From contig JAPDPQ010000016.1 of NCBI GenBank assembly GCA_034506395.1, positions 51,602 to 115,601 of the forward strand: 64,000 bases of DNA, written 5' to 3'. A program made the translations under genes and the position numbers. The stretch comes from a candidate division KSB1 bacterium. GTDB lineage: Bacteria > Zhuqueibacterota > Zhuqueibacteria > Thermofontimicrobiales > Thermofontimicrobiaceae. The notes below the pieces were generated by a model that was given only the letters and a program-made list of their open reading frames with translations, did no database searches and was not told the DNA's origin. Shown here piece by piece: positions 51,821 to 60,079 of this stretch (positions are counted from its first letter, which is position 1; every line of letters begins with the position of its first letter).

Positions 51821-53221
51821 TCATTTTAATAAGATCATTTTCCGGATGCTAAAGAAGTCTTCACCCTCCAATTTGCAGAAATATATTCCGCTGCCGATTG
51901 TCTGTTCAGAATCAATTTGACCATTCCAATAAATTTGGTAATTGCCTGGATTTTGAAACGCGTTAACCAATTCGGTTATTTTACGTCCCAAAATGTCGAA
52001 TATCGAAATGTTGACTTGTTGTGGTCGATGGAGAGAGTAATGAAATGCCACGCATGAATTAAAAGGATTAGGATAGATCTTCAATAGATTGAAATCCTTT
52101 GGCTTTTTTAACGGCAGGCTGCAGTTAACATCCGTGCTCCAGCCCATTTTTGCTTGAATAAAATCCGCCAAATTTTTTCCCATGACCTGATGATGCCGCA
52201 CCCGCGGATGTTTGACCCAATGCGGGTCAAATGGGAAAAAGAAAGTATCGATATTGGTATCATGATCCTGAGTCCGCAAGATTGCGACGGCTTGCTCAAT
52301 ATATCTTGGCCAGGGAGAGCCAGGTTTAGTCGCATCCATGCTACCTAAAGCACAAATGATAAATGCATTGGGATGGTGACCACGGATCTCACGGACAAAA
52401 TTGACATACGCATCGATGATTTGAGTGGAATCTGGCTCTGGGTTCAGCTTATGAATCAACCAGCTATCATTTTGAAAAAGGTTGATCACCACCACATCGG
52501 GGATATATTGGCTGAAATCCCAGTGACTATCTGGGTTGTCGGGATCGAGGCGATAGTAATATTGTGACATCACCATATCGAACCAACTGATCATGATGCC
52601 GATGCCGCTTTTGGCAATGCACATATATTCGGCGTTTAGCAGACGAGAAGCCATAGCGCCATAGGCTAAGAAATTGTTCTCATGGGCCAGATCGTCATCC
52701 CCGCTATTATCGGGCGCCTCATTGCCCATGCCACAGGTGATGGAGTTGCCATAAAAGAGCAACTTGTGTTCAGGCCGAGGCCTCGGTGGGAGAAGGGTTT
52801 TGCCGTCGTTTAACTGGATGCCCAAAAATTTCGTCGGACCTGTGGAGGCTTCCGTGCGGCGAAAAATCAGCAGGCTATGGATTGTATCAGATAGGGTCGC
52901 GGAAATGGGATATATATTGCTTCCAGCCCTGCAATCGATGATCCGAGGATGGTCGAAATCTTCATCGATGAAGACATTATAAAATGATTGGCCAGTCTTA
53001 TCATCCAGCAGGATGACCAGTACTGAGCCCTCAAAGCTGGCTTTGATATAAGTGCCAAGCCAATAAAGGACCGGTTTCTCGGGCACTGAAAAATCTATCC
53101 TGCCAGTGTATTGGAAATAAGGATGGTTTGCTTTAATTGTGACGATTCCAAAAAGATCTGAAAATGAATAACCGCAAATTAGGAGAGTCGGTAGCCAGGT
53201 GTTGAAGCTTTTTTTGATCAT
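51821..53221 (-). CDS. Secreted CE2-type SGNH acetyl esterase with sorting domain
   Basis: The 466-residue protein has a signal segment, an N-terminal jelly roll (about 30-145) and an SGNH hydrolase domain (about 150-360). Ser160 lies in YGNSITCGMGNE and His344 in HPRVRHHQ, the arrangement of carbohydrate esterase family 2. A sorting domain follows (about 375-466, LKIYPNPFNS). CE2 enzymes remove acetyl groups from xylan, mannan or glucan oligosaccharides, often at O-6. AGGATAATGAG precedes the ATG. It lies 72 bp upstream of the permuted GH16 gene, so the two are likely co-transcribed. Confidence 0.83.
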   Translation of the reverse strand: MIKKSFNTWLPTLLICGYSFSDLFGIVTIKANHPYFQYTGRIDFSVPEKPVLYWLGTYIKASFEGSVLVILLDDKTGQSFYNVFIDEDFDHPRIIDCRAGSNIYPISATLSDTIHSLLIFRRTEASTGPTKFLGIQLNDGKTLLPPRPRPEHKLLFYGNSITCGMGNEAPDNSGDDDLAHENNFLAYGAMASRLLNAEYMCIAKSGIGIMISWFDMVMSQYYYRLDPDNPDSHWDFSQYIPDVVVINLFQNDSWLIHKLNPEPDSTQIIDAYVNFVREIRGHHPNAFIICALGSMDATKPGSPWPRYIEQAVAILRTQDHDTNIDTFFFPFDPHWVKHPRVRHHQVMGKNLADFIQAKMGWSTDVNCSLPLKKPKDFNLLKIYPNPFNSCVAFHYSLHRPQQVNISIFDILGRKITELVNAFQNPGNYQIYWNGQIDSEQTIGSGIYFCKLEGEDFFSIRKMILLK

Positions 53222-53556
53222 CTCATTATCCTGTGGCTATCTTTCAAAGCTGCTTTCACGTTAAAAATTGCCTTTTATCATGCATCTATCTGGGATGACT
53301 GACACAATCGGTTTGATTTGTGCTTTAAAAGCGAACCTCAGCTATTTCCTCACCAGCGAAGCCAATTGTATAAAGAGCTTCCCAATTTCTGATGGTCTAT
53401 TGAGCTTGCTTCATCTGGCCATTTCGATTAAGCCTTCACACCTTTATCAAATTTGGTTCGGAGTAATCAAATAAGCCAGTCGCTCGATATCGCTGATCTT
53501 TCAATCGCAAATATTGAATGCATGACTGAATCGGACAAATTCGATTGAGCTTTAAA

Positions 53557-53597
53557 AGGCGACCGCCATCTAAAGCGAATTTGGATGGCGATCGCCT
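53557..53597 (-). terminator. Stem-loop terminator after the second glycan-binding gene
   Basis: Arms 53557-53570 and 53584-53597 pair over 14 bases with one mismatch around a 13-base loop (AGGCGACCGCCATC on one side). Read on the minus strand the stem is followed by TTTTAAAG, a short T-tract. It lies about 60 bp after the stop of the 53658-56171 gene. The rest of the 436-bp gap to the CE2 gene (53222-53556) shows nothing I can name. Confidence 0.55.
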
Positions 53598-53657
53598 AAT
53601 GAGGTGTGCTAACAGAATATTTGGCGGAAATATGCCATCAGCTTAAAAGAAGCTGGG

Positions 53658-56171
53658 CTACTTGAACAAGAGCATCTTTCGCGTCTGTGTGAAATTGGGT
53701 GTGCTCAATTTGTAAAAATAGATGCCGGAGGTCAATTTCGTACCATCCACCTGCACCTGATAAGTACCGGCTGGCTGAAGCGCATTCACCAGCGTTTCAA
53801 TTTTTTGGCCCATTGTGTTGTAGATTTCTAAAGTTACTCGTTCCGTTTTCGGAATCGTATAGCTGATGGTGGTAACTGGGTTGAATGGATTGGGATAGTT
53901 CTGCTCCAGCCGATATTCCTTGGCGGTCACTGGCAGTTCCACTGGTTTAACACTTGTGACCTTGTTAGTGTCACCAATCCAAGTATAGCCCCAGAATTGC
54001 GGTCCTTGCCAGGAGTTATCCTGGGCAATTTCCGAGAAGGACAGGATGCCATCGCGGACATTTTTGGAGTCAGAGTCATGGATATTGATATCCATTGTGA
54101 TCTTCATGCCATTTTGAGGAATGAACCGCTTATCACCTGCAGCGCTGCCTGTTAATAGCGATTCAAACGGAATTTTAAACTCAACCGCCCAATCAGAGCC
54201 ACCGAAATTTACGAACTCATAGTTCGGGTTGTCTAATGTGTAAACAGTTCGATAATCCGGATCACTGATCAATTGAGTCGATAGGATGATGAATTTATAA
54301 TCTGGTTCTGCGCCTCGTTTAAAGCCAACATGCGTCTTGGTGGTGTTGTAGAGGCCGATGTAGAATTCGATCACGTCATCTTCCCAGAAGTTACCATCAG
54401 GATCATAACTATAAACGTTGTCAATCACATCTGCTGCAAAATACAAATTATCCTGATCCATGGCAATGTAACAGGTAGCGTTAAGGTCATTGTCGTCGCT
54501 GAAATTTCCCAGGCTCCAATGGCTTTCGGATGGCTTGAGGATGAACGGTTTGATGCCAGTGGCCTCCCATTCGCTGATATCTCCATCGGCAACAAAATTA
54601 GCTGGCGGAGTCAATGAAATTGTAGGAATGCCTTTCGCTGTGTTGGAAACGGCAGCTGAAATACCAGCGGGACCGACATTACCAGCCGCATCCTTGCATG
54701 TGACCGCGTAATAATATTGGACCACTTTATCCTTCAGCGGATAATAAATGAAATGTGCTACCGACTGCTGACCCTCCATGACGTTGGAGGCGACCAGTTG
54801 GACCTCAGGTGCGTCGATGTCAGTAATCGGGAATTCACTGGCATAGACGTTATAAGCTTCGTTGGCTTCGCCAGGCACATCCTGCCAGATCACTAGATTA
54901 TAATATTGGCCAGGCACACCCGCAACACCAGTAGGTGCGGCTGGCGCCACCACATCGATCACTGGGTTGCCTGTCCACCAATCTGTGATGTATATTACCT
55001 TGCCTGCGATCCCGCTGGCCTCGGCCATCAAACCCAAAACCTGGACATGAGAGGGATCAAAATTCGTTGTGTTGTCCTGATACACCATTTCACTCAATTT
55101 GAACGCATAATTGTGCCACTCATTGTCCGCAATGGGATTAAATACTTGTCCCACTTTGCCTGGTCCACCTTCAAGCTGAACGCGCAAGGCACCGACCCCG
55201 GGTTCAGCTTTTAATTTGAATTTTAACGTATCCGTCGGCCATTCAAATTCCATATTGTACGCTGGACTAATGGTAAACCCAATTCCAGTCCAACCATTGC
55301 CCCATTCGTTGCCCTGCACCCATTTTAAGGCATTGGTGCCAGGAATTGGACCTGCGCCTTTAACAACTTCTATGGTAGATTGACCCCATGCCCACGAAGT
55401 TAATGCCGTGGGAAGATCCCGACCATTGAAGAACACAAAATCTCGATGCTTTCGCCCTACCAATTGCAATTGATCAAGAATAATTGTCCCTGAGCTATAA
55501 TCTCCTTCGCCGCCACCGCTAATTGAGAACTCAATGGAAAAGCCCTTGATCTTGTCCAGGTCGATTTGACCATTTCCATAGATCCCAGCCCAACCGGTCA
55601 TATTGAACGCCTCTCCGTTCCAGGCATTGGTATTGTTGATGAACGGCATCTGAATTTTGTGCCAACCAGGCTCCGAATCTAAAACGCGATGAAACGAATA
55701 GTAATATTCGGCATCGCCAACGCTATAAGTCTTATTGCCCGTAGCGGAATGGCTTACGTCGTGTAGACAGAAACGCAGCTCCACGCGGCCAGCCAGCGTC
55801 TGCTTGGACACATTATAGTACCAAAACGCCACTGAATCGTAGCCTGACCAGTCGTATACCATATTTGAATCGGGATGCCAATGCTCCAATTTCGTGTAGC
55901 CGCCCCAGCTCTCAGTATTGTGGACGCTGTAATCCAATTTCATCGCCCCAGCTCCCTCATGGACCGGATTTGGGACATAGCTCACAATAATCCAACCCTT
56001 GTCTGAGGCAGCATTGGTATTCGTTTGGTAATGTTTCCCACCGTGATTATCAAAAAACGCCCAATAATTGGTATCGGCTGGAGCTTGATCAAAGGAATTG
56101 ATCATCTGCTGCCCAAAAGCGAAAGTAACAACAGCTAAAATTAATACAACTGGTAACAATACTTTTTTCAT
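53658..56171 (-). CDS. Second secreted glycan-binding protein, paralogue with CBM9-like and sorting domains
   Basis: The 837-residue protein repeats the layout of the 46773-49340 product: signal peptide (about 1-20), two jelly rolls (about 22-240 and 245-405), Fn3 (about 420-515; YNLVIWQDVPGEANEAYNVYAS), CBM9-like domain (about 540-730; DGDISEWEATGIKPF, DNLYFAADVIDN) and sorting domain (about 755-837; LEQNYPNPFN). Long matching stretches in the Fn3 and CBM9 parts show a gene duplication, whereas the N-terminal modules have diverged more. No enzyme active site was found. GGAGGAAGCT precedes the ATG. It should capture polysaccharide at the cell surface for the nearby GH16 and CE2 enzymes. Confidence 0.8.
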   Translation of the reverse strand: MKKVLLPVVLILAVVTFAFGQQMINSFDQAPADTNYWAFFDNHGGKHYQTNTNAASDKGWIIVSYVPNPVHEGAGAMKLDYSVHNTESWGGYTKLEHWHPDSNMVYDWSGYDSVAFWYYNVSKQTLAGRVELRFCLHDVSHSATGNKTYSVGDAEYYYSFHRVLDSEPGWHKIQMPFINNTNAWNGEAFNMTGWAGIYGNGQIDLDKIKGFSIEFSISGGGEGDYSSGTIILDQLQLVGRKHRDFVFFNGRDLPTALTSWAWGQSTIEVVKGAGPIPGTNALKWVQGNEWGNGWTGIGFTISPAYNMEFEWPTDTLKFKLKAEPGVGALRVQLEGGPGKVGQVFNPIADNEWHNYAFKLSEMVYQDNTTNFDPSHVQVLGLMAEASGIAGKVIYITDWWTGNPVIDVVAPAAPTGVAGVPGQYYNLVIWQDVPGEANEAYNVYASEFPITDIDAPEVQLVASNVMEGQQSVAHFIYYPLKDKVVQYYYAVTCKDAAGNVGPAGISAAVSNTAKGIPTISLTPPANFVADGDISEWEATGIKPFILKPSESHWSLGNFSDDNDLNATCYIAMDQDNLYFAADVIDNVYSYDPDGNFWEDDVIEFYIGLYNTTKTHVGFKRGAEPDYKFIILSTQLISDPDYRTVYTLDNPNYEFVNFGGSDWAVEFKIPFESLLTGSAAGDKRFIPQNGMKITMDINIHDSDSKNVRDGILSFSEIAQDNSWQGPQFWGYTWIGDTNKVTSVKPVELPVTAKEYRLEQNYPNPFNPVTTISYTIPKTERVTLEIYNTMGQKIETLVNALQPAGTYQVQVDGTKLTSGIYFYKLSTPNFTQTRKMLLFK

Positions 56172-57028
56172 AGCTTCCTCCTACTAAATAGTTTGGTTAA
56201 TAGACTCAGTTTCTCCTCAGAAAATTTCCTCTAAAAAGTGATGTCATTGAAGATCTGGTTTTTCAGTGGAATTCTGCCCGGGCTCACAGAATTATCCCAC
56301 GGAGCACCATCCACTGTCTCAATTGCCCACGCTAGTACAATAAAACTGGTTGTGAATTCGATGATTCGTCAGTAAAAATCAGTAGGCTATCTTAGACCGG
56401 TCGACCACCTTCTTTCGATTTAGTTCATTTATTAGATGCCCGATAAAGCTGATAGTTGCAAAAACGGGGTTCCATATTGATGAATGGGTTCAAATTTCAT
56501 TGTTTCGAAATTTTTTATCCAACGAGTAGCGAACTATATTGATCAGCCTGAATACAGCTAATTTTAATTTCCAATAAAAAAAAATAAGGTAATATTCTTA
56601 GGTTTTTTTGGTGATTTCCAGTAATAAGCTGTGTTTTCTTTCATGACATATTAAGAAATAGACTTCAATTTGCAGATAAAACTTTGCAATGGCATCTTTA
56701 TTCGCAAGCAATTTTCATGATGAGCATCTTTATCTCGAATGTCGCTTCAGAAACATTCGCTTGGTAAGTGAAACATTAGCCCTGTGGGGCTTTGTTGATA
56801 AGGCAAGGTCTTTTGAAATAAACAGAAGTGTTGGGCCAAATAGAGAAGAAAAAATCTATGGGAATTTATATTTAAATAACAGCATGATCTAGAGGCATAC
56901 GATAGGAATCGCTACAATTGCAAACATGACAGTTTTAAAATTTTTTCATTTCGGCTGTTCAAAATTTTTGATATGATTAAATGCCTTATTTAGTGCTTGA
57001 ATGAAAAGTATCAAATTTGGATGATAAA
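56172..57028. other. Gene-free region upstream of the second glycan-binding gene
   Basis: These 857 bases hold no gene I can support; a 67-codon plus-strand frame at 56689-56892 lacks a ribosome site and family resemblance. The promoter of the 53658-56171 gene must lie here or further upstream, but no copy of the LacI operator was found. The word CAAACATGACA near 56920 also occurs at 49886 in the spacer of the other glycan-binding promoter, perhaps a vestige of common ancestry. Confidence 0.35.
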
Positions 57029-57116
57029 TGCCATTCCGAACGAAGTGAGGAATCTAGTTACATTTAAATCGCTAGACTTACAGATTTCTCCCCGCCAACT
57101 GGCGGGTCGAAATCAC
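57029..57116. repeat. Dispersed repeat of the CATTCCGAACGAAGTGAGGAATCT type with internal hairpin
   Basis: The element opens with GCCATTCCGAACGAAGTGAG and then GAATCT (57030-57055). It carries a perfect CCCGCCA-AC-TGGCGGG hairpin at 57091-57106 and closes with TCGAAATCACA, an imperfect inverted copy of the opening. This is a known kind of interspersed element that often yields false protein calls ending in IPNEVRNL. It lies just before the 3' end of the HIT gene, and the 14522-14594 segment is a relative. Confidence 0.7.
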
Positions 57117-57154
57117 AAGAAGCTGAGTTTTTGTTCAAGCACTTCAAGCACTAT

Positions 57155-57646
57155 TTACCTGGCAATAAAACGATCAAATGCCGATTTTAGCGACTGCCAA
57201 GTTTCAGCCAGACCTTCAGAGACAACTTTTGTGTGGCAACAAATGGGCATATAATTGGTGTCCCCATTCCACCGGGGTACAATATGAAAATGCAAATGAT
57301 CTTTGACGCCAGCTCCAGCAACCTGCCCCAAGTTCATGCCAATATTGAAGCCGTGTGGCGACATCGTTTCCAGCAAAGCTTGTTGAGACAATGCCAACAA
57401 ATCCATCAATTCTAAGCGCTCTTCAGATACCAGGTCTGTCAATTCTGAAATATGGCGGAAAGGAACGACCATCAAATGACCATTGTTGTAAGGGTAATAA
57501 TTCATGATCACGAAGGCAGTTTTGCCTCGATGGACAATGAAATTTTGGAAATCTTGTTGCTCGGCGGGTTTGGTGCAAAAAATGCATCCTGAGGGTTTTG
57601 TCTGCTTGATGTACTCGATGCGCCAGGGTGCCCAAAGTATCTTCAT
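57155..57646 (-). CDS. HIT-family nucleotide hydrolase/transferase
   Basis: The 163-residue protein has an N-terminal zinc pair (CIFC), the ILWAPWRIEYI opening typical of the bacterial HIT branch close to Ap4A phosphorylase-like members, and the histidine triad HLHFHIVPRW with the active His. Members hydrolyse or phosphorolyse dinucleoside polyphosphates or AMP-linked compounds. GAGGGACACC precedes the ATG. It lies 218 bp downstream of the EF-G-like gene on the same strand. The natural substrate is not readable from sequence. Confidence 0.9.
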   Translation of the reverse strand: MKILWAPWRIEYIKQTKPSGCIFCTKPAEQQDFQNFIVHRGKTAFVIMNYYPYNNGHLMVVPFRHISELTDLVSEERLELMDLLALSQQALLETMSPHGFNIGMNLGQVAGAGVKDHLHFHIVPRWNGDTNYMPICCHTKVVSEGLAETWQSLKSAFDRFIAR

Positions 57647-57864
57647 GGTGTCCCTCGTTTCAATGCAAAAATTACAATTCCCAAATAAGGATTCAATGCG
57701 AAGCGAGAACCGCTATGATCGCCTTGCTCCCGCTTCGCAAGATCAATCTGCAATTTTCTTGAAGGATGAATCAATACGATGTTCTTTCGGTCAACGAAGA
57801 TTCGTTGCCCGATGCAGGCATGACCAGATGGCTGATGGTGAAGCATACGTACGATGCTTCCGAG

Positions 57865-59949
57865 CTATTCTTCCTCTTCGCCCTTGTATTGAGCGATGAT
57901 CTTTTCGGCGTTTTCCTTTGGAACTTCTTCGTAATGAGAGAATTTCATACGGTGCGCCCCACGACCCTGGGTTAAAGAGCGAAGCGTTGTGGAATATTTA
58001 TAAAGCTCTGCCAAAGGAATTTTCGCTTTGATAATCTGGAATGGTGCCTTGGATTCCATTCCCTGAATTTTTCCACGACGACTGGAGATATCGCCCATCA
58101 CATCGCCCATGTATTCCTCTGGGATCTGTACCTCAACATCATAAATGGGCTCTAATAGCACTGGCTTAGCTTCTTTAAAAACCTTCTTGAAGCACATGGA
58201 ACCGGCGATCTTGAAGGCCATATCTGAAGAATCCACACTGTGATAGCTGCCATAAAATAGGGTGACCTTGACATCGACCACTGGGTAGCCAGCGATAACT
58301 CCATTGGCCATCGCTTCTTTTATGCCTTTTTCGACAGCAGGGATGTATTTTCCTGGGATGACACCGCCGACGATCGCATCCACGAATTCATAGCCTTGGC
58401 CTCTCGGCAATGGCTCGATCCTGAGTGACACATCACCATATTGGCCACGACCACCAGATTGCTTTTTATGTTTATGAGATCCTTCGGCTTTCCCTTTGAT
58501 GGTCTCCCGATAGGGAATTTTTGGTTCGACGATGTCGACATCCACGCCGTATTTCTCTTTCAACCGCTTGATGATGATATCCAGATGTAGCTCGCCCTGA
58601 CCATGGACGATGATCTGCTTCAGTTCTGGATTGACTTCAACCTGGAATGTCGGATCCGTATCCTGAATGGTGTGAAGTCCAGATGAGATCTTTTCCTCAT
58701 CGCCCTTGGCTTTGGGCACCACTGCAACTCGAATGACTGGCTCTGGGAATTGAATTGGAGGCAGAAGAATCGGATTGTTTTTATCACAAAGTGTATCTCC
58801 CGTTGAGGTCTCTTTTAATTTGACAATGGCACCAAAATCTCCGACCGATACCACACCGATTTCTTTGCGGGTTTTGCCATTCATGAAATAGATCTGGCCG
58901 ATTTTTTCGATCACTCCTTTGGTAGAGTTTAGGACTTCGTTGCCAGTTCGGATTGAGCCAGAAAAAACGCGGAAAAAGGAAAGTTCTCCAACATGCGGCT
59001 CGGAGACGGTTTTGAACACCAGGGCAGTCAGAGGTGCGTCAGGGCTGGGATCGCGCGTGATCTTCTCTTCAGTTTTCGGTTTAGTACCCTCAATTTTCGG
59101 GCGGTCCAAAGGCGATGGGAAACTACTAACGATTAAATCCAACATGGGCGCCACACCGATATTCAACGTCGCGGCTCCGGCGATCACAGGAAACACATTT
59201 CCTTTAATAATCTCATTGCGCAACCCAGTCTTGAGCTGCTCCTCAGTCAATTCTCCAACGTCACAGAATATATTCAATAGCTCTTCATCATTTTCCGAAA
59301 TCGTCTCCATCAGCGCGCTGCGCATTTGTGCCGCTTTGTCAGCCAGATGGCTGGGGATCGCTTCTTCGGTATATTTGCCGCTCTTGTTTTTCTCAAATCG
59401 CAACAGCTTCATTTTCACAATATCAACGATGCTATCAAAGCCCTCTCCAGGATTGGCGGGAAACTGCAACGCCACTACGCCGTTGCCAAATCGCTTTTTG
59501 AGCATATCGACTACTTTCTCAAAATCGGCGTGCTCTTTATCCAAACGATTGACAAAAAATAGCCGAGGAAGTTTTTTTTCAGCGACCAATTGAAAAACCG
59601 TCTCGGTTCCCACCTCAATACCTGCCACAGCATTCACTAAAATGGCTGCTGCATCACAAACTTGCACTGCGCTAATCACTTCACCAATAAAATCTGAATA
59701 ACCCGGAGTATCCAATACATTGATCTTGTGGTTTTTCCATTGGAGATGAAGCATGGACAAACTAATAGAGATCTTGCGTTCAATCTCGTCGGAACTGTAA
59801 TCGGAAATGGTTGTGCCATCTTCAATCGTTCCCAATCGATTGGTTTCACCAGCGGAAAACAGCATGGCTTCCGCCAATGATGTTTTGCCAACACCTCCAT
59901 GCGAAAATAATCCTAGATTCCTGATCTTATCCACGGTATACTCTTTCAC
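57865..59949 (-). CDS. Elongation factor G-like translational GTPase (FusA2-type)
   Basis: The 694-residue protein has all EF-G domains: G domain, beta barrel (about 290-380), domain III, domain IV (about 475-595; PYRETIKGKAEG, VDVKVTLFYGSYHSVDSS) and domain V (IQIPEEYMGDVMGDISSRRGKI-like). Its GTPase motifs are atypical: G1 reads SHGGVGKTS rather than AHxDxGKTT, the switch I RGITI is replaced by RKISIS, G3 is DTPGYSDF and G4 NRLDKE. These features mark the second, EF-G-like paralogue known in many bacteria, whose role is less defined than the canonical factor. A GTG start with GGAGG six bases upstream is clear. Confidence 0.88.
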   Translation of the reverse strand: MKEYTVDKIRNLGLFSHGGVGKTSLAEAMLFSAGETNRLGTIEDGTTISDYSSDEIERKISISLSMLHLQWKNHKINVLDTPGYSDFIGEVISAVQVCDAAAILVNAVAGIEVGTETVFQLVAEKKLPRLFFVNRLDKEHADFEKVVDMLKKRFGNGVVALQFPANPGEGFDSIVDIVKMKLLRFEKNKSGKYTEEAIPSHLADKAAQMRSALMETISENDEELLNIFCDVGELTEEQLKTGLRNEIIKGNVFPVIAGAATLNIGVAPMLDLIVSSFPSPLDRPKIEGTKPKTEEKITRDPSPDAPLTALVFKTVSEPHVGELSFFRVFSGSIRTGNEVLNSTKGVIEKIGQIYFMNGKTRKEIGVVSVGDFGAIVKLKETSTGDTLCDKNNPILLPPIQFPEPVIRVAVVPKAKGDEEKISSGLHTIQDTDPTFQVEVNPELKQIIVHGQGELHLDIIIKRLKEKYGVDVDIVEPKIPYRETIKGKAEGSHKHKKQSGGRGQYGDVSLRIEPLPRGQGYEFVDAIVGGVIPGKYIPAVEKGIKEAMANGVIAGYPVVDVKVTLFYGSYHSVDSSDMAFKIAGSMCFKKVFKEAKPVLLEPIYDVEVQIPEEYMGDVMGDISSRRGKIQGMESKAPFQIIKAKIPLAELYKYSTTLRSLTQGRGAHRMKFSHYEEVPKENAEKIIAQYKGEEEE

Positions 59950-60079
59950 TGAGAGCCTCCTTGTGACATGTAATGATTTATCTGTATTGTATCATTAGTT
60001 CTAAATCTGATGCTAACTCACCACCAGCTTAGGGATCAATGGCTGGTTGATCAACCCCAGTTGGTACTCATGGTGTTTT

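Noticed and set aside
56485..56500. GGGTTCAAATTT resembling a tRNA T-loop
   Set aside because: No matching stem or other tRNA arms lie nearby.
56689..56892. 67-codon plus-strand frame in a gene-free region
   Set aside because: No ribosome site, no family resemblance, and composition typical of chance frames.
57134..57151. Tandem copies of TTCAAGCAC
   Set aside because: Only two copies of nine bases; too short to be a CRISPR or meaningful repeat array.
56997..57254. 85-codon frame reading IPNEVRNLV and on into the HIT gene
   Set aside because: It is a false frame created by the dispersed repeat, a known source of such calls.
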